DNA from: Deltaproteobacteria bacterium
Lineage (GTDB): Bacteria; Desulfobacterota; Desulfuromonadia; Geobacterales; Geobacteraceae
Direction: 5' to 3'
Assembly (NCBI GenBank): GCA_009668975.1
Contig: SBEG01000032.1
Coordinates: 1 to 40,946, forward strand
Length of the DNA stretch: 40,946 nucleotides
Positions 1-7,591 of this stretch are shown in pieces (position 1 is the stretch's first letter; every line of letters starts with the position of its first letter). The notes under the pieces are model-generated. The model saw only the letters and a program-made list of their open reading frames with translations, was not told the origin of the DNA and did not search any database. Made by a program: the position numbers and the translations under genes.

Positions 1-613
1 CCAGGGCAAAACCGGTGAGAAGCGGCGGCAGCAGAACCGGCAGGATCACCCTGGTAAAGGTCTGCATGCGATTGGCGCCGAGGCAGACTGCGGCTTCTTC
101 CAGTTCCGTTTCCAATTCTTCCAGCACCGGCTGCACGGTTCGAACAACAAAAGGGAGTCCGATGAAGGTCATGGCTACCAGGATGCCGAGCGGCGTATAG
201 GCAACCTTGATTCCAAGCGGATCGAGAAAACGTCCGATCCAGCCGGCCGGCGCATAGAGCGTCGCCAGGGTGATGCCGGCCACTGCCGTGGGCAGGGCGA
301 AGGGGAGATCAACCAGCGCATCCACGACCTTTTTCCCCGGTACCCGGTACCTGACCAGAACCCAGGCCGTCAGGAGTCCGAACACCGAGTTGACCAAGGC
401 CGCGAGTAGTGCGGTGCCAAAGGTCAGGCGGAATGAAGCAAGTACCCGTGGGGTCATCACCGCATCCAGAAATCCTCCCCAGGAAAGCGTGGCGGTCTTG
501 AAAACAACCGTGGAGAGGGGAATCAGCACGATCAGGCTCAGATAGAGGAGCGTATAGCCCATGGTGAGACCGAAGCCCGGGAGGATGTTTTTTTTCGTAG
601 CCGAGAATATCAT
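1..613 (-). CDS. cysT: Sulfate/thiosulfate ABC transporter permease CysT (3' end outside window)
   Basis: Inner-membrane permease subunit that, with CysW and the ATPase CysA, imports sulfate delivered by the periplasmic binding protein. Reading the minus strand from ATG 613 gives MIFSATKKNILPGFGLTMGY and then hydrophobic segments. The binding-protein-dependent permease pattern follows, including a PFALPTAVAGITLATLY stretch and the EEAAVCLGANRMQTFTRVILP loop that docks on the ATPase. An AAGGAAGA ribosome site lies 8 nt upstream of the ATG. The start codon shares one base with the stop of the DUF2325 gene (TGATG), so translation is probably coupled. The frame is open to base 1, so about the last quarter of the gene lies outside; cysW and cysA are expected beyond the edge. 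Confidence 0.9.
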   Translation of the reverse strand, partial: MIFSATKKNILPGFGLTMGYTLLYLSLIVLIPLSTVVFKTATLSWGGFLDAVMTPRVLASFRLTFGTALLAALVNSVFGLLTAWVLVRYRVPGKKVVDALVDLPFALPTAVAGITLATLYAPAGWIGRFLDPLGIKVAYTPLGILVAMTFIGLPFVVRTVQPVLEELETELEEAAVCLGANRMQTFTRVILPVLLPPLLTGFAL

Positions 614-981
614 CAGATGGTTCTTCCTTTTACTTTTTTGCCCAGCGGGCATGATCCGCAGCAGCTCAGGAAAGACTCGTCAGCCAGGTACACAGCTCCG
701 CTATCCAGAAGCCTGTCCAGCTTCTCGCAGAACTCGCCAACGGAACGGCGGCAGTAGATTACCGGAAGGCCGAGTCGTTCGGCATCGCTTCGAACCTTTT
801 TCGCCAGACTATGGCAGATATAGTCGCACAGCAGGACAACCAGCCGGGTATCCACGGGAACGGTCCGTTTCAAATCACCTTTCTTGCGCCCGGTCCAGTG
901 TTGGATTTTCCCTAAGCCACGCTCATTGATTATTTTCTCAATGGGCTTGATGTAATCTCCTCCGACGATGAGTGCCGCCAT
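613..981 (-). CDS. DUF2325 domain protein between sbp and cysT
   Basis: A 122-residue cytoplasmic protein beginning MAALIVGGDYIKPIEKIINE and ending in a Cys-rich tail (SFLSCCGSCPLGKKVKG). The N-terminal GGD strand, the central VVLLCDYICHSLAKKVR and the later IYCRRSVGEF match the small DUF2325 family as I remember it. The family's function is unknown; the CCxxC cluster suggests metal or redox chemistry. I place the start at 981 rather than the farther upstream ATG at 1041 because GGGAGG sits 6 nt before it. It lies inside the sulfate uptake operon, 66 nt after the binding protein and overlapping cysT by one base, so a role in sulfur supply is an inference from position. Confidence 0.75.
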   Translation of the reverse strand: MAALIVGGDYIKPIEKIINERGLGKIQHWTGRKKGDLKRTVPVDTRLVVLLCDYICHSLAKKVRSDAERLGLPVIYCRRSVGEFCEKLDRLLDSGAVYLADESFLSCCGSCPLGKKVKGRTI

Positions 982-1047
982 GCTGAACCTCCCTGCCGTG
1001 TGCGGATCTGGGCGCCCGTTAGTGGGCGCCACTGATGCCAAAGACCG

Positions 1048-2067
1048 CTATCTCCTCTGTTGATAAATCTGATCGAATACTCCGCCATCATTGAAGTGGG
1101 TCTTCTGCGCTTTCTGCCAGCCGCCGAACGCCTTGTCGATGGTTATGAGCTTAACTTTCGGGAAGACCTTTGCATATTTGGCCGCGACCTTCTTATCGAT
1201 TGGCCGATAGTAATTCTTCGCTGCCAGTTCCTGCCCGGCCGGAGTGTAGAGATACTGCAGATACGCCTGGGCAACGGCACGGGTACCATGCTTGTCCACG
1301 ACCTTGTCCACAATGGTGACTGGCGGTTCGGCCAGGATGCTGAGTGACGGCACCACGATCTCGAACTTGTCCCGGCCAAGTTCGTTAATGGCGAGGAAAG
1401 CCTCATTCTCCCAGGCGAGGAGCACATCGCCCAGACCGCGCTGGACAAAGGTGGTGGTTGAGCCGCGGGCGCCGGAGTCGAGGACCGGCACGTTTTTCAA
1501 GAGGCGACCGACAAAATCACGGGCTTTTGCATCGCTGTTGCCGTATTTGTTCAGGGCAAAACCCCAGGCAGCAAGATAGTTCCAGCGGGCCCCGCCGGAG
1601 GTCTTCGGATTGGGAGTGATAACCGAGATACCCGGCTTGACCAGGTCGTCCCAGTCCTTGATCTTCTTCGGATTTCCCTTGCGTACCAGGAAGACGATGG
1701 TCGAGGTGTAGGGTGAGCTGTTGTGGGGAAGGCGGCTCTGCCAGTTTTTCGGGATGAGACCGGCCTTCTCATGGATTGCATCGATGTCATAGGCCAGCGC
1801 CAGGGTCACCACATCGGCCTCAAGACCATCAATAACAGCGCGCGCCTGTTTTCCGGCACCACCGTGGGATTGCTTGATGACCACATTCTGGCCGGTCTTC
1901 GCCTTCCAGTGCTTGGCGAATGCCGCGTTGAAATCCTGGTACAGTTCCCTGGTCGGGTCATACGAAACGTTCAGCAGGCTGACATCGGCCCCCGCAATTG
2001 CGGGAAGGCTGATTCCCAGAGCTACGATGAAAAGTGCGAATACTTTCTTAATATTTTTCGGTCCCAT
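1048..2067 (-). CDS. sbp: Periplasmic sulfate-binding protein
   Basis: Periplasmic receptor that captures sulfate (or thiosulfate) and hands it to the CysTWA transporter. The 339-residue product starts with a Sec signal peptide (Lys-rich start, then FALFIVALGISLPAIAGA, cleavage near residue 27). Family hallmarks follow: LLNVSYDPTRELYQDFNAAF, QSHGGAGKQARAVIDGLEAD, TPNPKTSGGARWNYLAAWG and a LLAWENEAFLA segment. Length is usual for Sbp/CysP. AAGGAGGAATTC precedes the ATG. It is the first gene of the sbp-DUF2325-cysT operon and has a long A+T-rich leader with a strong inverted repeat (2255-2315). Sbp versus CysP cannot be decided from sequence alone. Confidence 0.93.
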   Translation of the reverse strand: MGPKNIKKVFALFIVALGISLPAIAGADVSLLNVSYDPTRELYQDFNAAFAKHWKAKTGQNVVIKQSHGGAGKQARAVIDGLEADVVTLALAYDIDAIHEKAGLIPKNWQSRLPHNSSPYTSTIVFLVRKGNPKKIKDWDDLVKPGISVITPNPKTSGGARWNYLAAWGFALNKYGNSDAKARDFVGRLLKNVPVLDSGARGSTTTFVQRGLGDVLLAWENEAFLAINELGRDKFEIVVPSLSILAEPPVTIVDKVVDKHGTRAVAQAYLQYLYTPAGQELAAKNYYRPIDKKVAAKYAKVFPKVKLITIDKAFGGWQKAQKTHFNDGGVFDQIYQQRR

Positions 2068-2254
2068 GAATTCCTCCTTGATTTGTATTGTTTGCTGCCA
2101 AAGCAGTTTTCACTTAAACTTCGCTCAGATATTTAACACTTTATTACTTGTAAATACATAAATATAATTGTCATATTTAATTGTGGAATGATTGATATTA
2201 TTATTTACGTATTGTGTCAAGTTTTATTTTCCAGATAAACATTCAAAAAACAGA

Positions 2255-2315
2255 AAAGCCGGCAATCGAGCCACCAGTGAACTGTTGTGGTTCATGGGGA
2301 AAGATTACCGGCTTT
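2255..2315 (-). promoter_or_regulatory. Attenuator-like hairpin in the sbp leader
   Basis: Outer arms AAAGCCGG plus AATC (2255-2267) pair with GATT plus CCGGCTTT (2303-2315). An inner stem TGAAC/GTTCA lies within the loop. Read on the minus strand, the closing arm is followed by a run of mostly T (TTTTCTGTTTTTT), the form of an intrinsic terminator. It lies about 190 nt before the sbp ATG and well after the stop of the upstream frame. It could be the terminator of the upstream genes or an attenuator in the sbp leader. I do not recognise a known riboswitch. Confidence 0.5.
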
Positions 2316-2451
2316 GTATGTAACTGATTTTCGGTTTTTGTAATTAATTGTGTTATTACGTAATGTTACATAATAGCGCAAAGCCATATTGCACAAACGT
2401 AATACTTTACTTAAATGATGTGTTTATGCCATAAAATATTATACATTATTT

Positions 2452-2739
2452 TTAAAAAAACAAGCCCAGCACTACCCTCTTCCCTGAATGCGGACAGTCC
2501 GGCGGAACTGCCGATACCGTTTTCCTGGGCACGGATACTACCTTCTCGAAAGACAAGTGTGTCCCTTCCTCGATGACGAGTCGACCGAAATCGATAGTGT
2601 CCCCTTACAGGTCGGCCGCCATACCGCTCTTCAAAGCGAAATACACGCTCCTGACCTCGGTGGCAGGGAATTCTCGCACATGCCGCTGTAGTACCACGAG
2701 TAAGGAGGAAACGAGCCGCTCTTCAGCAACAGCGGCCAT
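2452..2739 (-). pseudogene. 96-codon reading frame split by an in-frame UAA
   Basis: From ATG 2739 the frame gives 44 residues (MAAVAEERLVSSLLVVLQRH onward, ending GMAADL) and then TAA at 2607-2605. The same frame continues for 50 codons of coding-like sequence (GDTIDFGRLVIEEGTHLSFE onward, ending GKRVVLGLFF) to a second TAA. Composition on both sides of the first stop looks coding, and a CAA-to-TAA change would explain it. It is 28 nt downstream of tusA on the same strand with only a weak ribosome site. I do not recognise the family. It may be a recently inactivated last gene of the thiF-mec-tusA operon or two unrelated short frames. Confidence 0.4.
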
Positions 2740-2766
2740 GCTGATCGACCCTGTTTAAATAACCCG

Positions 2767-2985
2767 TCAACATTTTTCAACGGTCAGGACAAAACAATCG
2801 TCAATCTTCTCCAGCCCAAGCAGCTTGTTCCCTTCTTCTTTCAAACTTCGGGGAACGTTCTGTACCGGTTCACCCTCGTCCAGGTAGAATACAAGCACAT
2901 CACCGGAATCAGCCATTTCCAGGGCCAGCTTGGCCTTAACGAAGTTTGTCGGACAGCAGACTCCTCGTAGATCAATTGTTTGCAT
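2767..2985 (-). CDS. tusA: TusA-family sulfur carrier/sulfurtransferase
   Basis: Small cytoplasmic protein that carries sulfur as a cysteine persulfide between donors and acceptors. The 72-residue product starts MQTIDLRGVCCPTNFVKAKL; the second Cys of GVCCP is the expected persulfide residue (family motif CPxP, here CPTN). The C-terminal half has the alternating strand pattern of TusA (VLVFYLDEGEPVQNVPRSL, CFVLTVEKC). I start at 2985 because AAGGAGA lies 9 nt upstream; the farther in-frame ATG at 3018 has no such site. It follows the JAMM peptidase gene by about 230 nt, in the same orientation. The C terminus is EKC, not the Gly-Gly of ThiS/CysO carriers. Confidence 0.85.
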   Translation of the reverse strand: MQTIDLRGVCCPTNFVKAKLALEMADSGDVLVFYLDEGEPVQNVPRSLKEEGNKLLGLEKIDDCFVLTVEKC

Positions 2986-3215
2986 CGGCAGCTCTCCTTG
3001 TTCTGCAGATATAGGCAATCTTTGCTACCGGGATAGTTTCAGATAACGGCGTTGCGAGGACATTCTCACAGCTGTCTCAGCCGAGTCAGTATCCGATACC
3101 AATCGCCCGGACACATTCCACTTTGGCCGGGTGTCAAAAGCCGCTGGTGAACTGAAACCGGTCACGACACCATATGGGGATTTTGTCTTGTGATGAACAT
3201 GAAACACTCTCCACC

Positions 3216-3629
3216 TCAATCCCTGAGCAACTGTATCTCGACTTCCTCAACCAGGCCGCCCCTTATAAAAAAGGCTTGCGCCAAGGGTCGATCCGGTTCA
3301 TGCAGCGAAACAATGACGGTGATGACATCAGGATAAAAAGCCAACCGGATATCCTCCGTGGAAGGGTATGGCGGACCCGCTGGATGGGAGTGGTAAAAGG
3401 CAACCATCTCCAAGCCCCTCCGCCAAAGGTCAGCCATGACGTCTCCATGCTCACGCGGATTCATTTTGAAGTGCTTGTCGCTTGCGTCGGCATTGGTCAT
3501 CCGATAGATTGCAGATATGGTTGAGTCCTTCCCGCCGAGTATGCCGCACACCTCCAAAGGAAATCCTTCGCGGGAATGGTCAACCATATCGCAGTAAATC
3601 GTCTGAGGCATTCTTAGCATCTGAATCAC
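3216..3629 (-). CDS. mec: JAMM/MPN zinc peptidase of the Mec/CysO-cysteine type
   Basis: Zinc isopeptidase of the JAB1/MPN family. The 137-residue product has the full JAMM signature: Glu26 in LEVCGILGG, then His80-Ser-His82-Pro, Ser90 and Asp93 in HSHPAGPPYPSTED. Relatives such as mycobacterial Mec remove newly made cysteine from the carrier CysO. Its gene overlaps the ThiF/MoeB-like gene by 4 nt (GTGA), which points to the same pathway: activation of a ThiS/CysO-like carrier, sulfur transfer, release of product. Start is the GTG at 3629 by the overlap; ATG 3620 or 3611 are alternatives since no ribosome site is visible. Confidence 0.82.
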   Translation of the reverse strand: MIQMLRMPQTIYCDMVDHSREGFPLEVCGILGGKDSTISAIYRMTNADASDKHFKMNPREHGDVMADLWRRGLEMVAFYHSHPAGPPYPSTEDIRLAFYPDVITVIVSLHEPDRPLAQAFFIRGGLVEEVEIQLLRD

Positions 3630-4453
3630 AGGGAGGACGGACTACCGGACTCGATATCACAAACGTTCTTCGCTCCAATCTCATCCTTCAACTCAAGAAT
3701 TCTGGGATGGTCGCCACAAAGGGGACATTTGGGATTTTTCCTGATTGGTACGGTACTAAAATCCATGCCTTCTGCATCGTAAATAAGTAACCTGCCGTTC
3801 AGCAGTTTTCCGACACCGATAAGAAACTTCACCGCCTCGGTGGCCTGAATTGAACCGATGACCCCTGGAAGCACGCCAATGACACCGACCTGGGCACAGG
3901 TCGGAATAGCCCCCGGCGGTGGCGGCGCGGGGGAAAGACAACGATAGCAGGCTGATTCTCCCGGCAGGACAGTAGTGGTTTGACCGATGAAATGGAGAAT
4001 CCCGCCGTGAGAAAAGGGTTTTCTCGCCATGACGCAGGCATCGTTGATGAGGAATTTTGCGGCAAAGTTGTCAGTGCCATCGATTACGAAATCGTAGTCC
4101 CGGATAATATCGAGAATATTTCCCGCGTTAATCCATTCCTGATAGGTAGTTACCCGCACGTCGGGATTGATGGCCTCCATTTTTTCCTTGGCCGAGGCAA
4201 CCTTCGGCTTGCCGATATCAGCCGTATGGTGGATCACCTGCCGCTGGAGGTTTGACAGGTCAACCACATCGGCATCCGCGATTCCGATCACACCTACTCC
4301 GGCCGCCGCAAGATAGAGCGCCACCGGCGAACCGAGACCACCAGCTCCGATAATGAGCACCTTGCTTTCAAACAGTTTTTTCTGACCTTTCCCGCCAACC
4401 TCCTTGAGAATGATATGCCTGGAGTACCGCTCTATCTGCGCATCGGTAAACAT
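3626..4453 (-). CDS. moeB: ThiF/MoeB/HesA-family adenylyltransferase
   Basis: E1-like enzyme that adenylates the C-terminal Gly of a ubiquitin-fold sulfur carrier. The 275-residue product shows the nucleotide loop GAGGLGSP (36-43), the DADVVDLSNLQRQ motif (60-72), the DGTDNF loop (125-130), and two zinc pairs, CYRC (169-172) and CPLC (243-246). Cys186 in TCAQVGVIG may be the active-site Cys. Start at 4453 is supported by GGAGGAGAAGGG just upstream; a 12-codon N-terminal extension is possible but basic and unlikely. No ThiS/CysO carrier gene is visible next to it, so the carrier must lie elsewhere. The name moeB is a family label; ThiF or a CysO-activating enzyme is equally possible. Confidence 0.85.
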   Translation of the reverse strand: MFTDAQIERYSRHIILKEVGGKGQKKLFESKVLIIGAGGLGSPVALYLAAAGVGVIGIADADVVDLSNLQRQVIHHTADIGKPKVASAKEKMEAINPDVRVTTYQEWINAGNILDIIRDYDFVIDGTDNFAAKFLINDACVMARKPFSHGGILHFIGQTTTVLPGESACYRCLSPAPPPPGAIPTCAQVGVIGVLPGVIGSIQATEAVKFLIGVGKLLNGRLLIYDAEGMDFSTVPIRKNPKCPLCGDHPRILELKDEIGAKNVCDIESGSPSSL

Positions 4454-4523
4454 CTTCACCCTTCTCCTCCGGCTGCGGTCGTGATACATACGCCGCAGTC
4501 GGGTAGCCCCTTGGAATGATTTT

Positions 4524-4568
4524 ATTTGTCACGACAAACCCGTTGACCTTCGTGACAATTGGCTCCCC
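4524..4568 (-). terminator. GGGGAGCCA-hairpin element 1
   Basis: Perfect 9-bp arms TTGTCACGA (4526-4534) and TCGTGACAA (4550-4558). Minus-strand order is GGGGAGCCAA, hairpin, then an A/T-rich tail. It lies about 230 nt beyond the stop of the PAS gene and before the thiF gene. It shares GCGCTGGGGAGCCAA with the element at 25964-26012 although the hairpin arms are unrelated. Confidence 0.6.
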
Positions 4569-4790
4569 AGCGCGGACTCAAAAGGGGGAAAACTCACATT
4601 TTCACGGTATTATTGGCATCTTTGAGACGAATATTGGAAGAAAATTATTCAATATTTAAATTTCCCAGCATTATTTGCAACGTATAATTTAAAACATTAG
4701 TACTGCTCCTTGATTTCATTCTTTTGACATTATTGAGACAGAGACACTACTTTCAAACTGTCTCTAAAAAGGGAAGCTTACGAGTTAATT

Positions 4791-6341
4791 TTAACTCCCT
4801 TGGCAGACAATTTTATAAAGTGTTTCGCCGACACTACCAGGCAGAATTGGTTGCTTGGTTCCTTTTGATACAGGACTAGACCACAATACCTTGCCACTTG
4901 TGTCATAGTCATTAATTTGCATGCTACGATATGTTCGGTTTTTACAATCATATTCCGATAAAACAAGAGTATGAGAAAATTTATCATAACCTTGTGTTGG
5001 CAACCCTTTTTTTTCTTGTGCTTTTATAATTGAGTAGGGATAATCTTCAATTCTTACCCAAGCTCTGACTAGAGAATTGGAAAGACGCATAATACTTGCT
5101 TTGCTGACGGTAATGTTTTTCTTTATGGCAGTCGCTGTGCTTTTGCGGAAGTTGTCCTGCGGTGCACGTTTTACAACACTCCTATAGGCTTCGTGGTTTT
5201 TATATTTATTTGTAATAGTGTATTTGCCCTTCTTAACCTGAAGCTCCCTGAGAATTGGTGCAACCCCATTTTTTTCACCATCGATATAAATTACTCTTTG
5301 TGGACTGACTTTGAATTGCACAGCCGCACTTGAATTATTTTCTTGGTTCATTTTCCTGGAAGATGTCTGCAGGCCAGAACGGACCATGTTTTTTCCGGGT
5401 TTTTTCTGCTCTGGGCTGGTCGTTTTCCCTTTCGGTTGCAGCAACACAAATGAAACAGCCGCAATTACCGCAATAGCACACAAACCATACAATCTTCTAT
5501 TTATTCCTCTTTTAATCGGGAAGAAACTAAAATTTCTCAACCCTGTTGCAGTTGGCGATTGGGTAGATTCTTCAGGAATTCCGTCCTGCCCGATTGCTGC
5601 CCCATTGAGCCTGTCAACTCCACCGTTTGACTGAGGCAAATTTGGAGCTTTCTGATGATTGGTATGAGGATGCCCAAGGAAGCGATATAAGTCAGCAAGA
5701 AACATCATTGCCCTGGTAAGCTCTTCACTCCGCTCATTTACCGTTAACTCAAGCTTGTCATTTGCATTTTGCAGCTCCTCTCTAAAATGCTCGCCAAACG
5801 TGCCATCAACGATCGAGGTAAGCACATAAACGCCCATATTCTCGATAGTTTCCACCGCCACGCTCTGAAGTTGCCAATAGGTAACCGTGCCGTCATTTCT
5901 CGTGAGTCTGATTTCACATCTATGCATCCCTTGCATTTGCAGAGCGCCTGCGAGGTGATTAGAAAAAATATTCCTATCATCAGCATCAGCAATAAAACTG
6001 AAAAAAGGTTTATTGGCGAGCAGTCGTTTCTCTATTCCAAGCAGTTGCGCGCCAGCAAGATTTACCTCCCGTATCACTCCTTGTGCATCAAATGTAAAAT
6101 AGCCGACAGGAGAAAAGTCATATAGTTCTAGATACTTGTTCGGCGATAACTCAATCCCATCCCAGATTCGGCGTAGTTCTTCGTTCTGCATCTCCAACTC
6201 GACTTGGTGGCGCTGCAACTCGTGGAGGATTCTACGCATATCGTCCACCTTCTGGGGAAGGTTTCCCCCTGCAGCTTTCGCTCTCAACCGCGCCTCAGCT
6301 CGTTCAGCAGCTTCGGCTGGTTTGCTTCCTCCTTTTTTCAT
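4791..6341 (-). CDS. PAS sensor with membrane anchor and PEGA/adhesin-E-like C terminus
   Basis: A 516-residue protein with an unusual order of parts. Residues 1-60 are a charged helical lead with the LHELQRHQVELEMQNEELRR coiled coil often found before PAS domains. Residues about 68-185 form a PAS fold (YLELYDFSPVGYFTFDAQGV, NLAGAQLLGIEK, TYWQLQSVAV). A second coiled coil and a Pro/Gln linker follow, then one transmembrane helix (YGLCAIAVIAAVSFVLLQ, near 285-302). The rest resembles a PEGA-like repeat (VIYIDGEKNGVAPILRELQV) and a surface-adhesin-E-like domain. The PAS part is probably cytoplasmic and the C terminus periplasmic. No kinase or GGDEF output is present. AGGTGA precedes the ATG. 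It is transcribed alone; the domain assignments past the membrane helix are tentative. Confidence 0.65.
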   Translation of the reverse strand: MKKGGSKPAEAAERAEARLRAKAAGGNLPQKVDDMRRILHELQRHQVELEMQNEELRRIWDGIELSPNKYLELYDFSPVGYFTFDAQGVIREVNLAGAQLLGIEKRLLANKPFFSFIADADDRNIFSNHLAGALQMQGMHRCEIRLTRNDGTVTYWQLQSVAVETIENMGVYVLTSIVDGTFGEHFREELQNANDKLELTVNERSEELTRAMMFLADLYRFLGHPHTNHQKAPNLPQSNGGVDRLNGAAIGQDGIPEESTQSPTATGLRNFSFFPIKRGINRRLYGLCAIAVIAAVSFVLLQPKGKTTSPEQKKPGKNMVRSGLQTSSRKMNQENNSSAAVQFKVSPQRVIYIDGEKNGVAPILRELQVKKGKYTITNKYKNHEAYRSVVKRAPQDNFRKSTATAIKKNITVSKASIMRLSNSLVRAWVRIEDYPYSIIKAQEKKGLPTQGYDKFSHTLVLSEYDCKNRTYRSMQINDYDTSGKVLWSSPVSKGTKQPILPGSVGETLYKIVCQGS

Positions 6342-6675
6342 GATGTCACCTCACGTAATCAGGCAACTGGTGGTTGCGACAGTCCCGGCACGATATAGAA
6401 ACGTACGCTCTCATGTAGTGACAACGCGTTTTATTGTAAAATCCTGGCAAGATCTTAACCACTGCTCAGCAGCTTTTATTACTTCATAATGTGTATTAAG
6501 TGTACCATTACATTCCTGTCAGTAAAATGTTGAGGTCGATTCGTAAGCTTCCCGAAACAATAGACACTTCGAAAGTAGAGGTTTCTGGCAAAACATGGGC
6601 AAGGAGTGCATGAAACGAGTAGAAGAAAATGATGCTGAAAAATTGAAATTCGGAGGGGATGGGTCTTTACAATAA
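6342..6675. other. Intergenic stretch upstream of the PAS gene
   Basis: No convincing gene. It should hold the divergent promoters of the PAS gene. A 21-codon plus-strand frame (6611-6676, MKRVEENDAEKLKFGGDGSL) has an AAGGAG site just before its ATG and runs straight into the hairpin at 6676. I cannot tell whether it is translated. Confidence 0.4.
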
Positions 6676-6712
6676 AAAAGTGGGACTTTTCTCAAGGAAA
6701 AATCCCACTTTT
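6676..6712 (-). terminator. GGGGAGCCA-hairpin element 2 (next to repeat copy A)
   Basis: Arms AAAAGTGGGA (6676-6685) and TCCCACTTTT (6703-6712) form a strong hairpin with T-rich flanks on both strands, so it could work in either direction. On the minus strand it follows GGGGAGCCATAATCC, the end of the 191-bp repeat. Confidence 0.65.
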
Positions 6713-6901
6713 GGATTATGGCTCCCCGAGCGTAACGCTCAGCAAAACTCTTTCACCTACCGTTTCGAGTTTGTGATTAATCCGATTAAGAAAAACCATC
6801 CGAGAACGGAGTATAGGTTTCAGAGAATTCACTGCTAACCTGACTATAGAACGGGAGCAAGAGACAGCTTTTGCTGCTCGTCCTCATTCAAGATGCCCGC
6901 C
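6711..6901 (-). repeat. 191-bp direct repeat, copy A (left flank of defence cassette)
   Basis: Runs colinear with 11167-11357 over its whole length; I estimate 88-90% identity by eye, with two single-base indels. It contains an inner hairpin GAGCGT/ACGCTC, an interrupted stem near 6775-6790 and a loose inverted repeat at 6850-6890. Both copies end on the minus strand in GGGGAGCCA followed by a strong but different hairpin. This could be a small-RNA family with terminators, an attachment-type repeat, or tRNA-end debris. No protein is encoded convincingly. Confidence 0.8.
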
Positions 6902-6943
6902 CCTTTTCAACCGCTTGTTTTTTCCGATGATATGTGTTACAAA

Positions 6944-6973
6944 ATGTCGGCATATATTATTATCTGCCGACAT
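6944..6973 (+). promoter_or_regulatory. Inverted-repeat operator upstream of abiEi
   Basis: Perfect 9-bp arms ATGTCGGCA (6944-6952) and TGCCGACAT (6965-6973) with an A+T-only spacer, ending 15 nt before the abiEi start. AbiEi antitoxins are known to repress their own operon by binding inverted repeats in the promoter, so this is the likely autoregulatory site. Confidence 0.7.
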
Positions 6974-6988
6974 AATATTACCAAAACC

Positions 6989-7591
6989 ATGAAAGAATCG
7001 CGTACTGAAAAAATAATCGGTCTTGTCGAAGAGGAAGGTCTTATCCGCCCCCGTGATCTGGATGCATACGGCATCCCAAGGGAATATCTGCGCCGCCTCT
7101 GTAACAAGGGGGTGCTGGAGCGTCAGGCTCGTGGCATCTATACTCTCAGGGGTGCCGAGATGACCGAGCACCACAGCCTGGTGCAGGCATGCAAGCGGGT
7201 GCCCAAGGGAGTCGTCTGTCTCCTCTCTGCGCTCCGGTTTCACAGTCTCACCACACAGGCACCCTTTGAGATTTGGATGGCGATTGACCGCAAGGCCCGG
7301 CTACCCAAAGTGGAAGGAGTGCCGCTTCGTCTCGTCCGGTTTTCCGGCGAGGCACTCACAGAGGGAATTGAGCGGCACAGGATCGAGGGGGTGGATGTGA
7401 GTGTTTATTGCCCGGCCAAGACGGTTGCCGACTGTTTTAAATACCGCAACAAGATTGGGCTGGATGTGGCTCTCGAAGCTCTGCGCGAATATCGGCGCGA
7501 GCGTCGCTGCACCATGGACGACCTCTGGCGTTATGCGAAGGTTTGCCGGGTGGCGAATATCATGCGCCCCTACCTGGAGGCGCTATCGTGA
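6989..7591 (+). CDS. abiEi: Type IV antitoxin AbiEi
   Basis: Antitoxin and autorepressor of the AbiE system. The product from ATG 6989 (200 residues) starts MKESRTEKIIGLVEEEGLIR and has an N-terminal winged-helix region (RPRDLDAYGIPREYLRRLC, GVLERQARGIYTL) typical of the AbiEi antitoxin domain. The C-terminal part follows (LLSALRFHSLTTQAPFEIWM, CPAKTVADCFKYRNKIGLDV). A longer frame opens at 6893, but its extra 32 codons run through the inverted repeat, so I prefer 6989 even though no clear ribosome site precedes it. The stop overlaps the toxin start by 4 nt (GTGA), as is usual for this pair. Confidence 0.88.
   Translation: MKESRTEKIIGLVEEEGLIRPRDLDAYGIPREYLRRLCNKGVLERQARGIYTLRGAEMTEHHSLVQACKRVPKGVVCLLSALRFHSLTTQAPFEIWMAIDRKARLPKVEGVPLRLVRFSGEALTEGIERHRIEGVDVSVYCPAKTVADCFKYRNKIGLDVALEALREYRRERRCTMDDLWRYAKVCRVANIMRPYLEALS

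Noticed and set aside
3019..3215. Possible ThiS/CysO carrier gene between mec and tusA
   Set aside because: The minus-strand frame (64 codons) has no Gly-Gly end, no ubiquitin-like pattern and no ribosome site.
6611..6676. 21-codon frame with good ribosome site before the hairpin at 6676
   Set aside because: Too short to support without conservation; mentioned only as a note in the intergenic entry.
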